Origin: Xanthobacteraceae bacterium
GTDB taxonomy: Bacteria; Pseudomonadota; Alphaproteobacteria; Rhizobiales; Xanthobacteraceae
Direction: 5' to 3'
NCBI GenBank assembly: GCA_019746135.1
Contig: JAIESI010000012.1
Coordinates: 1 to 43,088 of the forward strand
DNA length: 43,088 nt
Shown: one piece after another, positions 7,870-16,734 of the stretch
How the letters are laid out: each line of letters opens with the position of its first letter
Numbering within the stretch: position 1 is the stretch's first letter
Program-made: the position numbers and the translations under genes
Notes under the pieces: generated by a model
Told to the model about the DNA's origin: nothing
The model's database searches: none
What the model saw: the letters and a program-made list of their open reading frames with translations, nothing else

Positions 7870-8839
7870 TCCCCATCTCGTTGATCAGCCTGCCGTAGGT
7901 CGTGGCAAAATCGTCGATGTGCTTCTTCAGGTTCGCCGGGGTGTTGTCGCGGCCCTCCGCCACCTCGAGGCCGAAGCCGGTGAGCCTTTCGCGCACCTCC
8001 TTGTTGTCGAGCGCGGTGACGAACTCCTTGTTGAGCAGGGCGGCGATCGGGTCGGAAAGCCCCTTCGGTCCCAGCACGAAAATCTGCACGCCGGCCGTAT
8101 AGTCGATCCCGGATTCCTTGACGGTGGGCACGTTGGGCAGCTTCGCCATCCGCCGCTCGCCGGTCATCGCCAGCGCCACGAGCCTGCCGTCGTTGATCTG
8201 CGGCATCGCCAGCGTTGGCGTGTCGAAGGTGAGCTGCACGTCGTTCTGCAGGAGCGCCTGCAGCATCGGGTTGTTGCCGCGATAGGGCACGTGCACCATG
8301 TCGAGCTTCGCGGCCTTGGCGAACCGCTCGCCGATCAGGTGCTGCGGGCCGGCGATGCCCGACGAGCCCCAGTTGATCTTGCCCGGGTTGGCCCTCACGT
8401 AGGCGACGAATTCGGCAAGCGTCTTGAATTTCGACGTGCTGGCCGCGTTCGTCGGCATCACCATCATCGTCGAATAGATGCCGGCGACCGGCGTGAAGTC
8501 GTTGCTCGGATGCCACGGAAGCTTCGAAAGCAGCGGCAGCGTCGCATGCGAGCTCGTGGTGGCGAGAAGCGTCGTGCCGTCGGCCTCCGCGCGCATCAGC
8601 TCGTTCACAGCGAGTGCGCCGCCCGCGCCCGGCTTCGACTCGACCAGCACCGGCTGGCCCACCTGCTCGCTCACCTTCTGGCCGACGACGCGCGCCACCA
8701 CGTCGACGCCGCCGCCCGGCGCGAACGGCACCAAGAGACGGATCGGCCGATTGGGAAGTTTCGCCTGGGCCAGAACCTCGGCGGTGCCGAAAGCACCCAG
8801 TGCAAGCAGCACGGCCATGGTCAGCTTCGCGGCCCGCAT
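7856..8839 (-). CDS. TctC/Bug-family periplasmic solute-binding protein 2
   Basis: 327 residues from ATG 8839, where CGGGAGAAG precedes the start; the open frame extends to 8965 but that part is non-coding in character. A Sec signal (MRAAKLTMAVLLALGAFG, ending ..VLAQA) is followed by PFAPGGGVDVVARVVGQ, ESKPGAGGALAVNEL and MVHVPYRGNNPMLQAL, all standard for the family. Transcribed divergently from the IlvD/Edd-type dehydratase, with 125 bases between starts. A binding protein beside a sugar-acid dehydratase suggests that its ligand may be an aldonic acid or similar hydroxy acid; this is inference from position only. Confidence 0.9.
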   Translation of the reverse strand: MRAAKLTMAVLLALGAFGTAEVLAQAKLPNRPIRLLVPFAPGGGVDVVARVVGQKVSEQVGQPVLVESKPGAGGALAVNELMRAEADGTTLLATTSSHATLPLLSKLPWHPSNDFTPVAGIYSTMMVMPTNAASTSKFKTLAEFVAYVRANPGKINWGSSGIAGPQHLIGERFAKAAKLDMVHVPYRGNNPMLQALLQNDVQLTFDTPTLAMPQINDGRLVALAMTGERRMAKLPNVPTVKESGIDYTAGVQIFVLGPKGLSDPIAALLNKEFVTALDNKEVRERLTGFGLEVAEGRDNTPANLKKHIDDFATTYGRLINEMGIKAE

Positions 8840-8964
8840 CAATCTTCTCCCGGCGTTGTTTTCACGTGCCGCCGCTTGGGCAGCTTCGGCCAGTCTAGTG
8901 CTTCCTCTCCAGATTGGAATGAGCCTAGTATGCCGCACGCGCACGTGCCCATTCAGAGGATGCA

Positions 8965-10689
8965 ATGACCCGCAAGAAGCCGGAAGACCTCCGCAGCCAC
9001 CGCTGGCTCGGCGTCAGCGACATGCGCTCGTTCGGCCACAAGTCGCGGCTGCGCCAGATCGGCTACGACGCGGAGGATTGGACCGGCAAGCCGGTGATCG
9101 GCATCATCAACACCTGGAGCGAGATCAACCCGTGCCATGCGCACCTGCGCGTGCGCGCCGAGAACGTCAAGCGCGGCGTGCTGCAGGCGGGCGGCTTCCC
9201 GATCGAGCTTCCGGCGATGTCGCTGTCGGAAACCATGGTCAAGCCGACCACCATGCTCTATCGCAACTTTCTCGCGATGGAGACCGAGGAGCTTCTGCGC
9301 AGCCATCCGCTCGACGGCGCGGTGCTGATGGGCGGCTGCGACAAGACCACGCCCGGCCTGATCATGGGCGCGATCAGCATGGGCATCCCCGCGATCTACA
9401 TCCCGGCGGGCCCGATGCTGCGTGGCAACTGGAACGGCCAGTATCTCGGCTCCGGCTCCGACGTCTGGAAGTACTGGACCGAGAAGCGCGCCGGCAACAT
9501 CAACGACGCGCAGTGGGACGAGATCGAAGGCGGCATCGCCCGCTCGTTCGGCACCTGCATGGTGATGGGCACCGCCGCCACCATGATGGCGATCACCGAG
9601 GCGCTGGGGCTGGCGCTCCCCGGCTCGTCGTCGATCCCGGCCGCGGATTCCAACCATCCGCGCATGTGCGGCGTCGCCGGCCGGCGCATCGTCGACATGG
9701 TCTGGGAGGATTTGACGCCCGACAAGATTCTGACGCCCTCAGCCTTCGACAACGCCATCAAGGTGCACATGGCGATGGGCGGCTCGACCAACGCCATCAT
9801 CCATGTGGTGGCGATGGCGCGCCGCGCCGGCATCCCGGTCGACATGGAGACCTTCGACCGCCTGTCGCGGCAGATCCCGGTGCTCGCCAACGTGCGGCCC
9901 TCGGGCAAATACCTGATGGAAGATTTCTTCTACGCCGGCGGCTTGCGCGCGATGATGCAGAACATGCGCGAAAAGCTCGACCTTTCGTGCCTCACGGTGA
10001 CGGGAAGGACCATCGGCGAGAACATCGACGGCGCGAAGGTGCACATCCCCGACGTGATCCACGGCCTGAACGATCCGATCTATGCCGAGGGCGCGACCGC
10101 GGTGCTCAAGGGCAACCTCGCGCCGAACGGCTGCGTCATCAAGCCGGCCGCCGCCGATCCGCGCTTCCTCAAGCATCGCGGCAAGGCGATCGCGTTCGAG
10201 GATTACAACCACATGGTGCGTGAGATCGAGCGCGACGACCTCGACGTCACGCCCGACCACATCCTCGTGCTCAAGAACGCCGGGCCCAAGGGCGGACCGG
10301 GCATGCCGGAATGGGGCATGCTGCCGATCCCCAAGCGCCTCCTGGGGCAGGGGGTGCGCGACATGATCCGCATCTCCGACGGCCGCATGAGCGGCACGAG
10401 CTACGGCGCGTGTATTCTCCACGTCGCGCCGGAAAGCTTCGTCGGCGGGCCGCTCGCCTTCGTGCAGACCGGCGACGAGATCGAGATCGACGTCGACAAG
10501 CGGATGATCCATCTGCATGTCAGCGACGCCGAGCTCGCGCGGCGGAAGGCGGCCTGGACGCCGCCGCCCCCGAAATATCCGCGCGGCTATGGCGCGATGT
10601 TCTCCGAGCACATCGGCCAGGCCGACCAGGGCTGCGATCTCGACTTCCTGCAGGGCAAGGCGGCGATCCCGGAGCCGGAAATCCACTAG
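8965..10689 (+). CDS. IlvD/Edd-family dehydratase, probably a sugar-acid (pentonate) dehydratase
   Basis: 574 residues, the length of the family. Fe-S cluster cysteines are at their usual places: NPCHAHLR near residue 56, GGCDKTTPG near 124, and FGTCMVMGTA near 196. C-terminal motifs GPKGGPGMPEWG and ISDGRMSGTSYG are also standard. The family dehydrates 2,3-dihydroxy acids to 2-keto acids. The opening (RSHRWLGVSD), the GSGSDVWKYW segment and an ending like that of known arabinonate dehydratases (ADQGCDLDFLQG) favour a pentonate/sugar-acid enzyme over the biosynthetic IlvD, but substrate assignment is uncertain. Start ATG 8965 has only a weak ribosome site. A TctC gene runs divergently. Confidence 0.85.
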   Translation: MTRKKPEDLRSHRWLGVSDMRSFGHKSRLRQIGYDAEDWTGKPVIGIINTWSEINPCHAHLRVRAENVKRGVLQAGGFPIELPAMSLSETMVKPTTMLYRNFLAMETEELLRSHPLDGAVLMGGCDKTTPGLIMGAISMGIPAIYIPAGPMLRGNWNGQYLGSGSDVWKYWTEKRAGNINDAQWDEIEGGIARSFGTCMVMGTAATMMAITEALGLALPGSSSIPAADSNHPRMCGVAGRRIVDMVWEDLTPDKILTPSAFDNAIKVHMAMGGSTNAIIHVVAMARRAGIPVDMETFDRLSRQIPVLANVRPSGKYLMEDFFYAGGLRAMMQNMREKLDLSCLTVTGRTIGENIDGAKVHIPDVIHGLNDPIYAEGATAVLKGNLAPNGCVIKPAAADPRFLKHRGKAIAFEDYNHMVREIERDDLDVTPDHILVLKNAGPKGGPGMPEWGMLPIPKRLLGQGVRDMIRISDGRMSGTSYGACILHVAPESFVGGPLAFVQTGDEIEIDVDKRMIHLHVSDAELARRKAAWTPPPPKYPRGYGAMFSEHIGQADQGCDLDFLQGKAAIPEPEIH

Positions 10690-10690
10690 C

Positions 10691-10736
10691 GCATAGCCGT
10701 CCAAAGGACGGGTCGCTTCGCTCGCCTATGTCCCGG
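10691..10736. repeat. Short interspersed palindromic repeat
   Basis: Begins immediately after the dehydratase stop codon. Outer arms CATAG..CTATG enclose a perfect inner hairpin (CCGTCC AAA GGACGG). The continuation GTCGCTTCGCTCGCCTATG is a sequence style found in many intergenic copies in Bradyrhizobium-type genomes, recalled from memory and not searched. It could act as an mRNA 3' stabiliser. Confidence 0.5.
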
Positions 10737-10934
10737 AAAAGCCTGCCCGCGCTTGATGCGATGGGCACCGGTTTTCCGAAAGTGGCGCAAATCGCCGCTA
10801 CCACCAGGGGTAGGTTTACCATGAAAGCTGCGGCCGGCGCTGATATCGGCGGGCTTGCCGCGGCGCGGCGTAAACGCAAATCGTCTGCTTCGCATTACCG
10901 GATCGGTAAGGCGCGCGCGGCTAGACTCCGCCGC

Positions 10935-11375
10935 ATGAAGGCTGCCATCCGAAAGACGTTCAAGGCCATCGGCCGGGTGCTCGCGCGCAGGTCGGTGCGG
11001 CACGTCACGGTGATCTGCCTTCTGTTCGGGCTGATGGTCGGGGGCGGGGCCTATATGGCGCACCACAGCGCGAGCCTGTTCGCGTCCAAGCCGCCGGAGC
11101 CTGTGCGCAGCGGCACCGGCAGCGTCACCGGCTCAGGAAGCATGAAGGACGACGACCCGGTGAAGAACTTTGCCCGCACCGGCGTCGGCCATGTGCTGTT
11201 CAGCGGGGCGGGCTCCGACAACTGCAAGCGCACGCTGTTCGACAACAGGACCGGCTCGTACAAGGAAGTCGACGACATCAGTTGCGTCAACGGCGGCGAT
11301 CAGGCGGTCGACGACAAGAAGTCCGAGCAGCTCAATTCGATGCGCAAGGCGTTCAGCGGCTCGTCGAAGAAGTAG
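10935..11375 (+). CDS. Membrane-anchored hypothetical protein
   Basis: 146 residues from ATG 10935. A basic N-terminus (KTFKAIGRVLARRSVR) leads into one hydrophobic helix, about residues 23-42 (VTVICLLFGLMVGGGAYMA), so the rest should be periplasmic with an N-in topology. The exported part is Gly/Ser-rich, with two cysteines in CKRTLFDNRTGSYKEVDDISC, likely a disulfide. Related proteins with the pattern NC(K/R)RTLFDN..GS..EV are common hypotheticals in Bradyrhizobium. An upstream in-frame ATG at 10821 exists, but its extra residues are a basic linker and add little. Convergent with the next TctC gene. Confidence 0.6.
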   Translation: MKAAIRKTFKAIGRVLARRSVRHVTVICLLFGLMVGGGAYMAHHSASLFASKPPEPVRSGTGSVTGSGSMKDDDPVKNFARTGVGHVLFSGAGSDNCKRTLFDNRTGSYKEVDDISCVNGGDQAVDDKKSEQLNSMRKAFSGSSKK

Positions 11376-11393
11376 TCCTCGCCGCTCAGGCGG

Positions 11394-12362
11394 CTACTCC
11401 CCCTTGATGTTCGCTTCCCGGATCACCTTGCCCCACTTGTCGGACTCCGCCTGCATGAAGGCGCGCGCCTGATCGGGCGTGCTGCCGACCGGCCGTGCGC
11501 CCTGGTCGGCGAGCTTCTTCTGCATCTCCGGCGACTTCACGATCTTCACCACGTCGGCGTTGATCTTCTGCGTGAGCGCGGCCGGCAGGCCCGCCGGCGC
11601 GATGACGACGTACCAGAGCTCGGCCTCGTAGTCCTTCAGGCCCGCCTCGGCGAGCGCCGGCACGTCCGGCAGGATGTCGGTCGCCCTGGCCGAGGTCACC
11701 GCCAGCGGCTTGATGGTCTTGGCCTGAAGGTGCGGCAGCGCCTGCAGCACGCTCAGCACCGAAAGCGGCACGTGGCCGGCGAGCGTGTCGTTCAGCGCCA
11801 GCGCGCCGCTGCGGTAGGGCACGTGGGTGAGCTTCACGTCGGCGAGATAAGCCAGCAGCTCCATCGACAGGTGCTGGATCGAGCCGGTGCCGGGCGAGGT
11901 GTAGGAGAGGGCACCGGGTTTTTCCTTCGCGAGCGCCAGCATCGACTTCACGTCGTTCGCCGGAAAGCTCGGATGCGCGAAGATCAAAAGCGGCGACGAC
12001 GCGATCTGCACGATCGGCGTGAAATCCTTCATGGCGTCGAACGGCTGCTTCGGATTGAGATGGCCGTTGGTGACGTGGCCCGATACGATCATCATCAGCG
12101 TCTGGCCGTCGGCCGGGAGCTTGGCGAGCTGACCCGCGGCGATCGCGCCGTTCGCGCCGGCGCGGTTTTCGACGATCACCGGCTGGCCCCACATCTTCTC
12201 GAGCTCGCGGCCGATGTCGCGGGCGATGATGTCGGTCGAGCCGCCGGCCCCGAAGCCCACGAACATCTTGACCGGGCCGTTGGGCCAGCTTTGGGCGTGG
12301 GCAGCAGAAACGCCAAGGCACGCCATCGCCGCCGACAAGAACAGGCCTATCCAGCGCATCAT
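11394..12362 (-). CDS. TctC/Bug-family periplasmic solute-binding protein 3
   Basis: 322 residues; GGAGGACC lies just upstream of two adjacent ATG codons at 12362 and 12359. Sec signal MRWIGLFLSAAMACLGVSAA, cleaved near AHAQS. Landmarks: GFGAGGSTDIIARDIG, ENRAGANGAIAAGQ, and LTHVPYRSGALALNDTLAGH. It shares a 115-base divergent intergenic region with binding protein 4, so both may respond to one regulator, but no regulator gene is nearby. Confidence 0.9.
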   Translation of the reverse strand: MMRWIGLFLSAAMACLGVSAAHAQSWPNGPVKMFVGFGAGGSTDIIARDIGRELEKMWGQPVIVENRAGANGAIAAGQLAKLPADGQTLMMIVSGHVTNGHLNPKQPFDAMKDFTPIVQIASSPLLIFAHPSFPANDVKSMLALAKEKPGALSYTSPGTGSIQHLSMELLAYLADVKLTHVPYRSGALALNDTLAGHVPLSVLSVLQALPHLQAKTIKPLAVTSARATDILPDVPALAEAGLKDYEAELWYVVIAPAGLPAALTQKINADVVKIVKSPEMQKKLADQGARPVGSTPDQARAFMQAESDKWGKVIREANIKGE

Positions 12363-12477
12363 TTTGGTCCTCCCGCCATTCCGTTATCGCAGCTTGGCCT
12401 TTCCTTTAGTTGGTTGCCCGTGCCGCGCCAAGCGGGCACAGTGCCGGCCGAAAAACCAAGGTGCGGGAGGAACTGAT

Positions 12478-13452
12478 ATGGGTTGGCGGAATGTGGTCTT
12501 GACGCTGGGCGCTGCGATGTTGACTGCGTCCGGCCCGCAAGGCGCGTTCGCGCAGCCCGTCTGCCCCGAGAATGTGGTCCGCATCGTCTCGCCGTTTCCG
12601 GCCGGCGGACCGACCGACGTCGCGGCCCGCATGCTCGCCGAGAGGCTGAAGGACCGGATCGGCCAGAGCGTCATCGTCGAAAACCGCGCCGGCGCGGGCG
12701 GGGCGGCCGGAACAGGCTACGTCGCGCAACAGCCCGGCAACGGCTGCACGTTGCTTCTTTCCTACGACACGCACGCGGTCAACCCGGTGCTGCTGCAGCT
12801 ACCGTTCGACACCGTGACGGCGTTCAAGCCGGTGGTGATGATCGGCACCATTCCCAACATCATCGCGGCGCACCCGGCGCAGCAGTACAAGACCTTTGCC
12901 GAGATGGTCGAGACGGCCAGAAAGGCACCGGACACGCTGGCCTATGCCACGGGCGGCACGGGCACCGTCGCGCATCTGTCGATGAAGCAGATCGAGCAGA
13001 AGTACGACATGCTGCTGCGCAACGTGCCTTATCGCGGCGGTGCGCCGGCGGCGGCCGATCTCATCGCCGGGCATGTGCCGCTGATGGTCGGCTCGGTCCA
13101 GGCGCTCGGCAAGTTCGTTCAGGACGGCAAGGCGCGCGCGCTGGTCCAGCTCGGGCTGAAGCGCCACGTCATGCTGCCCGATACGCCGACCCTCGACGAG
13201 CTCGGCATGAAGGGCTTCAACAGCGTGTCGTGGATGGGGATCTTCGTGCCGTCGGCCACCGCCGATGCGGTGGTCGCGCGCTACCATAATGAGTTGAAGG
13301 CGGTGCTCGAGGACGCCTGGGTGCGTGAACGCACGGCGTCGATGGGCGTCGAGCTGAATGTCGGCGCGCCGGCCGACCTTGGCAATTTCGTAAAATCGGA
13401 AATCTCGCGCTGGGGCGAGGTGGTCAAGCGCTACAACATCAAGGTGGAGTGA
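12478..13452 (+). CDS. TctC/Bug-family periplasmic solute-binding protein 4 (first gene of catabolic operon)
   Basis: 324 residues from ATG 12478, preceded by GGGAGGAAC. Sec signal ends near AFAQP. Motifs: SPFPAGGPTDVAARML, ENRAGAGGAAGTGY, LRNVPYRGGAPAAADLI. Unusual for the ten copies here, it has Cys29 right after the signal and Cys90 (GNGCTLLL), which could form a disulfide pinning the N-terminal strand. It is followed after 6 bases by the FAH-like gene and then by another TctC, a monooxygenase and RidA on the same strand, so it is probably part of that uptake and breakdown operon. Confidence 0.9.
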   Translation: MGWRNVVLTLGAAMLTASGPQGAFAQPVCPENVVRIVSPFPAGGPTDVAARMLAERLKDRIGQSVIVENRAGAGGAAGTGYVAQQPGNGCTLLLSYDTHAVNPVLLQLPFDTVTAFKPVVMIGTIPNIIAAHPAQQYKTFAEMVETARKAPDTLAYATGGTGTVAHLSMKQIEQKYDMLLRNVPYRGGAPAAADLIAGHVPLMVGSVQALGKFVQDGKARALVQLGLKRHVMLPDTPTLDELGMKGFNSVSWMGIFVPSATADAVVARYHNELKAVLEDAWVRERTASMGVELNVGAPADLGNFVKSEISRWGEVVKRYNIKVE

Positions 13453-13458
13453 GCGGAA

Positions 13459-14427
13459 ATGAAGCTTGTGACCTTCACGAAAGCCGGCGAGGAGCGGCTG
13501 GGCCTGCTCGCCGGCGAGACCGTGATCGATCCGCTCGCGGCGTCGGGCAGTCCCGCGGTGTTCGGCAGCGCGCTCGCCTTCATCAAGTCCGGCGCGGCGG
13601 GAATGAACGCGGCGAAGGCGATGCTCGCCAATCCGCCGAAAGCGGCCACGATCGCGCTGAAGGATGTGAAGCTCGCAGCGCCGATCCGTCCCGCCACCAT
13701 CCTTTGCAGCGGCAGCAACTACCGCGACCACAACGCCGAGAAGGCCAATACGCCGATCAGCGGCAAGGAGCCGGAGTTTTTCGTCAAGACCGCCGATTGC
13801 GTGGTCGGCCCCGACGAGCCGATCGCCTTCGACGAGCGCTTCTCGAAAAAGATCGATTGCGAGACCGAGCTCGCCATTGTCATCGGCAGGCCCGGTCGCT
13901 TCATCGAGGCTTCGCGCGCGCTCGACCACGTGTTCGGCTACACCATCGTCAACGACGTCACCGCGCGCGACCGCCAGGTGCGGCGGACGCCAGAAGGCAT
14001 GACATGGTACGAGCTCGGCTCCGGCAAGGCGTTCGACAGCGGTGCGCCGCTCGGGCCGTGCATCGTCACCGCCGACGAGATCGGCGATCCGCAGAATCTC
14101 AAGGTGATGTCGCGCATCAACGGCGAGCTGCGCCAGTCGTCCAGCACCTCGAACATGATCTGGACCTGCGCCGAGCTGATCCATTTCTTCTCGCGCAACT
14201 TCACGCTCAAGCCCGGCATGGTGATCATCACCGGCACGCCGGCCGGCACCGCCTGGTCGGCGGACAAGGAGTTGGGCGGCAAGGGCGTGACGCAGCCGGG
14301 GCTCGTGCCCGCCACGCGCTATTGCCTGCCGGGCGACATCGTCGAATGCGAGGTGGAGAAGATCGGCGTGCTGCGCAACCCGATCGCGCAGCATGCAGCG
14401 GCATCGCCGAGCATCGCCGCCGAGTAG
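13459..14427 (+). CDS. Fumarylacetoacetate hydrolase (FAH) family protein
   Basis: 322 residues. The C-terminal FAH domain shows metal-site and core motifs: a divalent-metal segment CETELAIVIG near residue 135, GYTIVNDVTARDRQ near 160, and ITGTPAGT near 260. The N-terminal ~80 residues form the small domain seen in FAH/2-hydroxyhepta-dienedioate isomerase-type enzymes. Family members hydrolyse or decarboxylate beta-diketo or ring-opened acids such as fumarylpyruvate, acylpyruvates and oxaloacetate. The gene begins 6 bases after a TctC gene and is followed by another, so it likely acts on the imported compound or an intermediate. The exact substrate cannot be inferred. Confidence 0.88.
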   Translation: MKLVTFTKAGEERLGLLAGETVIDPLAASGSPAVFGSALAFIKSGAAGMNAAKAMLANPPKAATIALKDVKLAAPIRPATILCSGSNYRDHNAEKANTPISGKEPEFFVKTADCVVGPDEPIAFDERFSKKIDCETELAIVIGRPGRFIEASRALDHVFGYTIVNDVTARDRQVRRTPEGMTWYELGSGKAFDSGAPLGPCIVTADEIGDPQNLKVMSRINGELRQSSSTSNMIWTCAELIHFFSRNFTLKPGMVIITGTPAGTAWSADKELGGKGVTQPGLVPATRYCLPGDIVECEVEKIGVLRNPIAQHAAASPSIAAE

Positions 14428-14511
14428 TCTGTTGGCTTCAAACAAATCTGCCAGAGGTGGAGAAACCGCCCGGTCCGAGGAAACGCTGAAACCACCCCAG
14501 GGAGAGTCGAA

Positions 14512-15498
14512 ATGCACCGTCGCAGATTTCTGCAGGGCGCACTCGCTGCGCCGATGATTGGTTCGTTCCCGGTGTCGGCCGGCGCGCAGGCCTGGCCCAC
14601 GCGCAACGTCACGCTCGTGGTCGCATTCCCGCCGGGCGGGCAGGCGGACCTCGCCGCGCGGCCGGTGGCGCAGGCGCTGGAGAAGATCCTCGGCAAGTCC
14701 GTGGTGGTCGACAACCGGGCAGGCGCAGGCGGCCTTGTCGGCAACGCCTTCGTGGCGCGCGCGGAGCCCGACGGCCACACGCTCCTGATGGCGCTCTCCT
14801 CGATGATCTTCCTGCCCGACGCCGAGCGGCTCTACGACCGCAAGCCGTCCTATGAGCTCGACAGCTTCGTGCCGATCGCCCGCGTGCTCGCCGATCCGGG
14901 CGTGCTCGGCGTGCGCGCCGATGCGCCGTGGAAGTCGGTGGCCGATCTCGTCGCCGACGCCAGGAAGCGTCCGGGGCAGATTTCCTACAGCTCCTCGGGC
15001 AATTACGGCGCGTCGCACGTGCCGTTCGAGATGTTCCAGCGCGCGGCGGACTGCAAATTGCTGCACGTGCCGTATCGCGGCGGCGGCCCGGCGCTGACCG
15101 CGTTCCTCGGCAGCCAGGTCGACATCACCGCGCAGGCTCCGGGCGTGATCAACCCGCACGCCCGCGATGGCAAGGTGCGGCTGCTCGCGCACTGGGGCGG
15201 GAAACCCACGCCGGAGCTCAAGGGCATCCCGACCATGATCGAGCTCGGCTACAGGGACGTCGAGTATTACATCTGGGCCGGGCTGTTTGCGCCCAAGGGC
15301 ACGCCCGCCCCGGTGATCGCGCGCTTGCGCGAGGCGATGAAGCGGGTGATGAGTGACACGCAGGTGACCTCGATCTACGAGAAGGCCGGCAGCCCCGCCG
15401 CCTACATGGACCAGCCGGAATTCGCCGCCTTCGTCGAGGCCGACGCCAGGCGCCTCACCCCCGTGATCAAGAGCATAGGAAGACTGGACGAGAAATGA
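14512..15498 (+). CDS. TctC/Bug-family periplasmic solute-binding protein 5
   Basis: 328 residues from ATG 14512 after GGGAGAG. The leader MHRRRFLQGALAAPM carries a Tat-like RRRFLQ motif, cut near AGAQAWP. Motifs: AFPPGGQADLAARPVAQ, DNRAGAGGLVGNAF, LLHVPYRGGGPALTAFLGSQ. It is the second binding protein of the same operon and its TGA overlaps the ATG of the monooxygenase gene by four bases (ATGA), so the two are translationally coupled. Two different binding proteins in one operon suggest two related ligands or an acid and its precursor. Confidence 0.9.
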   Translation: MHRRRFLQGALAAPMIGSFPVSAGAQAWPTRNVTLVVAFPPGGQADLAARPVAQALEKILGKSVVVDNRAGAGGLVGNAFVARAEPDGHTLLMALSSMIFLPDAERLYDRKPSYELDSFVPIARVLADPGVLGVRADAPWKSVADLVADARKRPGQISYSSSGNYGASHVPFEMFQRAADCKLLHVPYRGGGPALTAFLGSQVDITAQAPGVINPHARDGKVRLLAHWGGKPTPELKGIPTMIELGYRDVEYYIWAGLFAPKGTPAPVIARLREAMKRVMSDTQVTSIYEKAGSPAAYMDQPEFAAFVEADARRLTPVIKSIGRLDEK

Positions 15499-16541
15499 AG
15501 ATTGGACTTTTCGACCACATCGAGCACGGCGACCGTCCGATCGCGCAGCTGTTCGACGAGCGGCTGCAGTTCATTCAGCTCGCCGATCAGGCGGGCTTCT
15601 ACTGCCTGCATCTGGCCGAGCACCACCAGACGCCGCTCAACATGGTGCCGGTGCCGGGCGTGTTCATGGGTGCGGTCGCCCGTCTGACCAAAAAGATCAA
15701 GATGGGGCCGCTGGTCTACCTTTTGCCGGTGGTGTCGCCGCTGCGCATGATCGACGAGATCTGCATGCTCGACCATCTGACGCACGGCCGCGCCGAGATC
15801 GGCGTCGGCCGCGGCGTCTCGCCGTTCGAGCTGAAGTACAACAAGGTCGATCCGGAGAAGTCGCGCGACATCTTCATCGACGCCTATCGCTGCGTCTCCA
15901 AAGGCCTCACCACCGATGCGCTGACCTACAAGGGCCCGTACTACGAATACGAGAACGTACCGATCGCGCTGACGCCGTATCAGAAACCCTTCCCGCCGTT
16001 CTGGTACGGCTCCTCCGGCGAGGAGGGCTCGACCTGGGCCGGCGAAGAAGGCCTGCACTTCGTCACGCTCGGTCCCAACCCCTCGGCCAAGGCCAACATC
16101 GACACCTTCAAGCACGCGTTCGCCAAGCGCGGCAACAAGCCCGCCCATCCCAAGCCGGAGTTTCCCGGCGGCATCGCCATTGGCGTGCAGCGCCACATCT
16201 TCGTCGACGAGACCGACGAGAAGGCGCACGCCTGGGCGCGGCCGGCGATGAACAAGCACCTCGAGCACATCAACTGGATCAGGACCCGGCACGGCGTGAC
16301 CGCGACCCAGGCGCGCATCCGTGCCACGCGCGGCACCAACTACGAGGAATGCCTGGAGGAGGGCACGGTGATCGCGGGCTCGCCCGCGACGGTGCTCAAA
16401 GGCATCGAGCGCCACGCCAAGGAAATCGGCTTCAATTATCTGCTCGCCTATCTCTTCCTCGGCAACATGCCGTTCGAGACCGCGATGCGCTCGATGAAGC
16501 TGTTCATCAGCGATGTGATGCCGGCGGTAGAGAAGATGTAG
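15495..16541 (+). CDS. Luciferase-like (LLM) flavin-dependent monooxygenase
   Basis: 348 residues, alpha/beta-barrel of the bacterial luciferase superfamily. Signs: EHHQTPLNMVPVPGVFMGAV near residue 41, LLPVVSPLRMIDEICMLDHL near 75, and the flavin-phosphate segment GRAEIGVGRGVSPFEL near 95. The C-terminal GSPATVLKGIERHAKEIGF is also standard. Such enzymes use FMNH2 (or F420 in other lineages) and O2 to oxidise organic substrates. The translational overlap with a TctC gene ties it to the imported compound. A flavin reductase partner is not in the window. Confidence 0.88.
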   Translation: MKIGLFDHIEHGDRPIAQLFDERLQFIQLADQAGFYCLHLAEHHQTPLNMVPVPGVFMGAVARLTKKIKMGPLVYLLPVVSPLRMIDEICMLDHLTHGRAEIGVGRGVSPFELKYNKVDPEKSRDIFIDAYRCVSKGLTTDALTYKGPYYEYENVPIALTPYQKPFPPFWYGSSGEEGSTWAGEEGLHFVTLGPNPSAKANIDTFKHAFAKRGNKPAHPKPEFPGGIAIGVQRHIFVDETDEKAHAWARPAMNKHLEHINWIRTRHGVTATQARIRATRGTNYEECLEEGTVIAGSPATVLKGIERHAKEIGFNYLLAYLFLGNMPFETAMRSMKLFISDVMPAVEKM

Positions 16542-16574
16542 CTTGACTTGAACACGTGCGGCATCGGCGGTGCC

Positions 16575-16698
16575 CTCCCTCCCCGCGAGGGGAGGGGCCG
16601 CGCGTAGCGCGGAGGTGGGGAAAGGCCGGCGAGAAGCGGAGACCTCTCCCCACCCGGCTCGCGCTTCGCGCTCGCCACCCTCCCCTCGCGGGGAGGGA
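16575..16698. repeat. Interspersed inverted-repeat element, copy A
   Basis: Outer arms CCCTCCCCGCGAGGGGAGGG and CCCTCCCCTCGCGGGGAGGG lie at the two ends of ~124 bases, each arm itself a hairpin. The interior has GCTCGCGCTTCGCGCTCGCC. A second copy in opposite orientation lies at 34353-34477, and homology extends past the arms (GAGACCGCCCGTGTTGC at 16701-16717). It sits between the monooxygenase and RidA genes. Confidence 0.75.
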
Positions 16699-16734
16699 TG
16701 AGACCGCCCGTGTTGCGATAAATGGAGCAAGGAC

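Noticed and set aside
8478..10223. A 581-codon plus-strand frame over the TctC 2 / dehydratase boundary
   Set aside because: It is a shifted-frame shadow of the dehydratase plus the antisense of TctC 2. The translation is Arg/Ala/Gly-rich.
12799..15192. A 797-codon open frame on the minus strand
   Set aside because: It is antisense to three well-defined genes (TctC 4, FAH-like, TctC 5) and its translation is rich in Arg, His and Asp with no domain. Long antisense frames are normal at this GC content.
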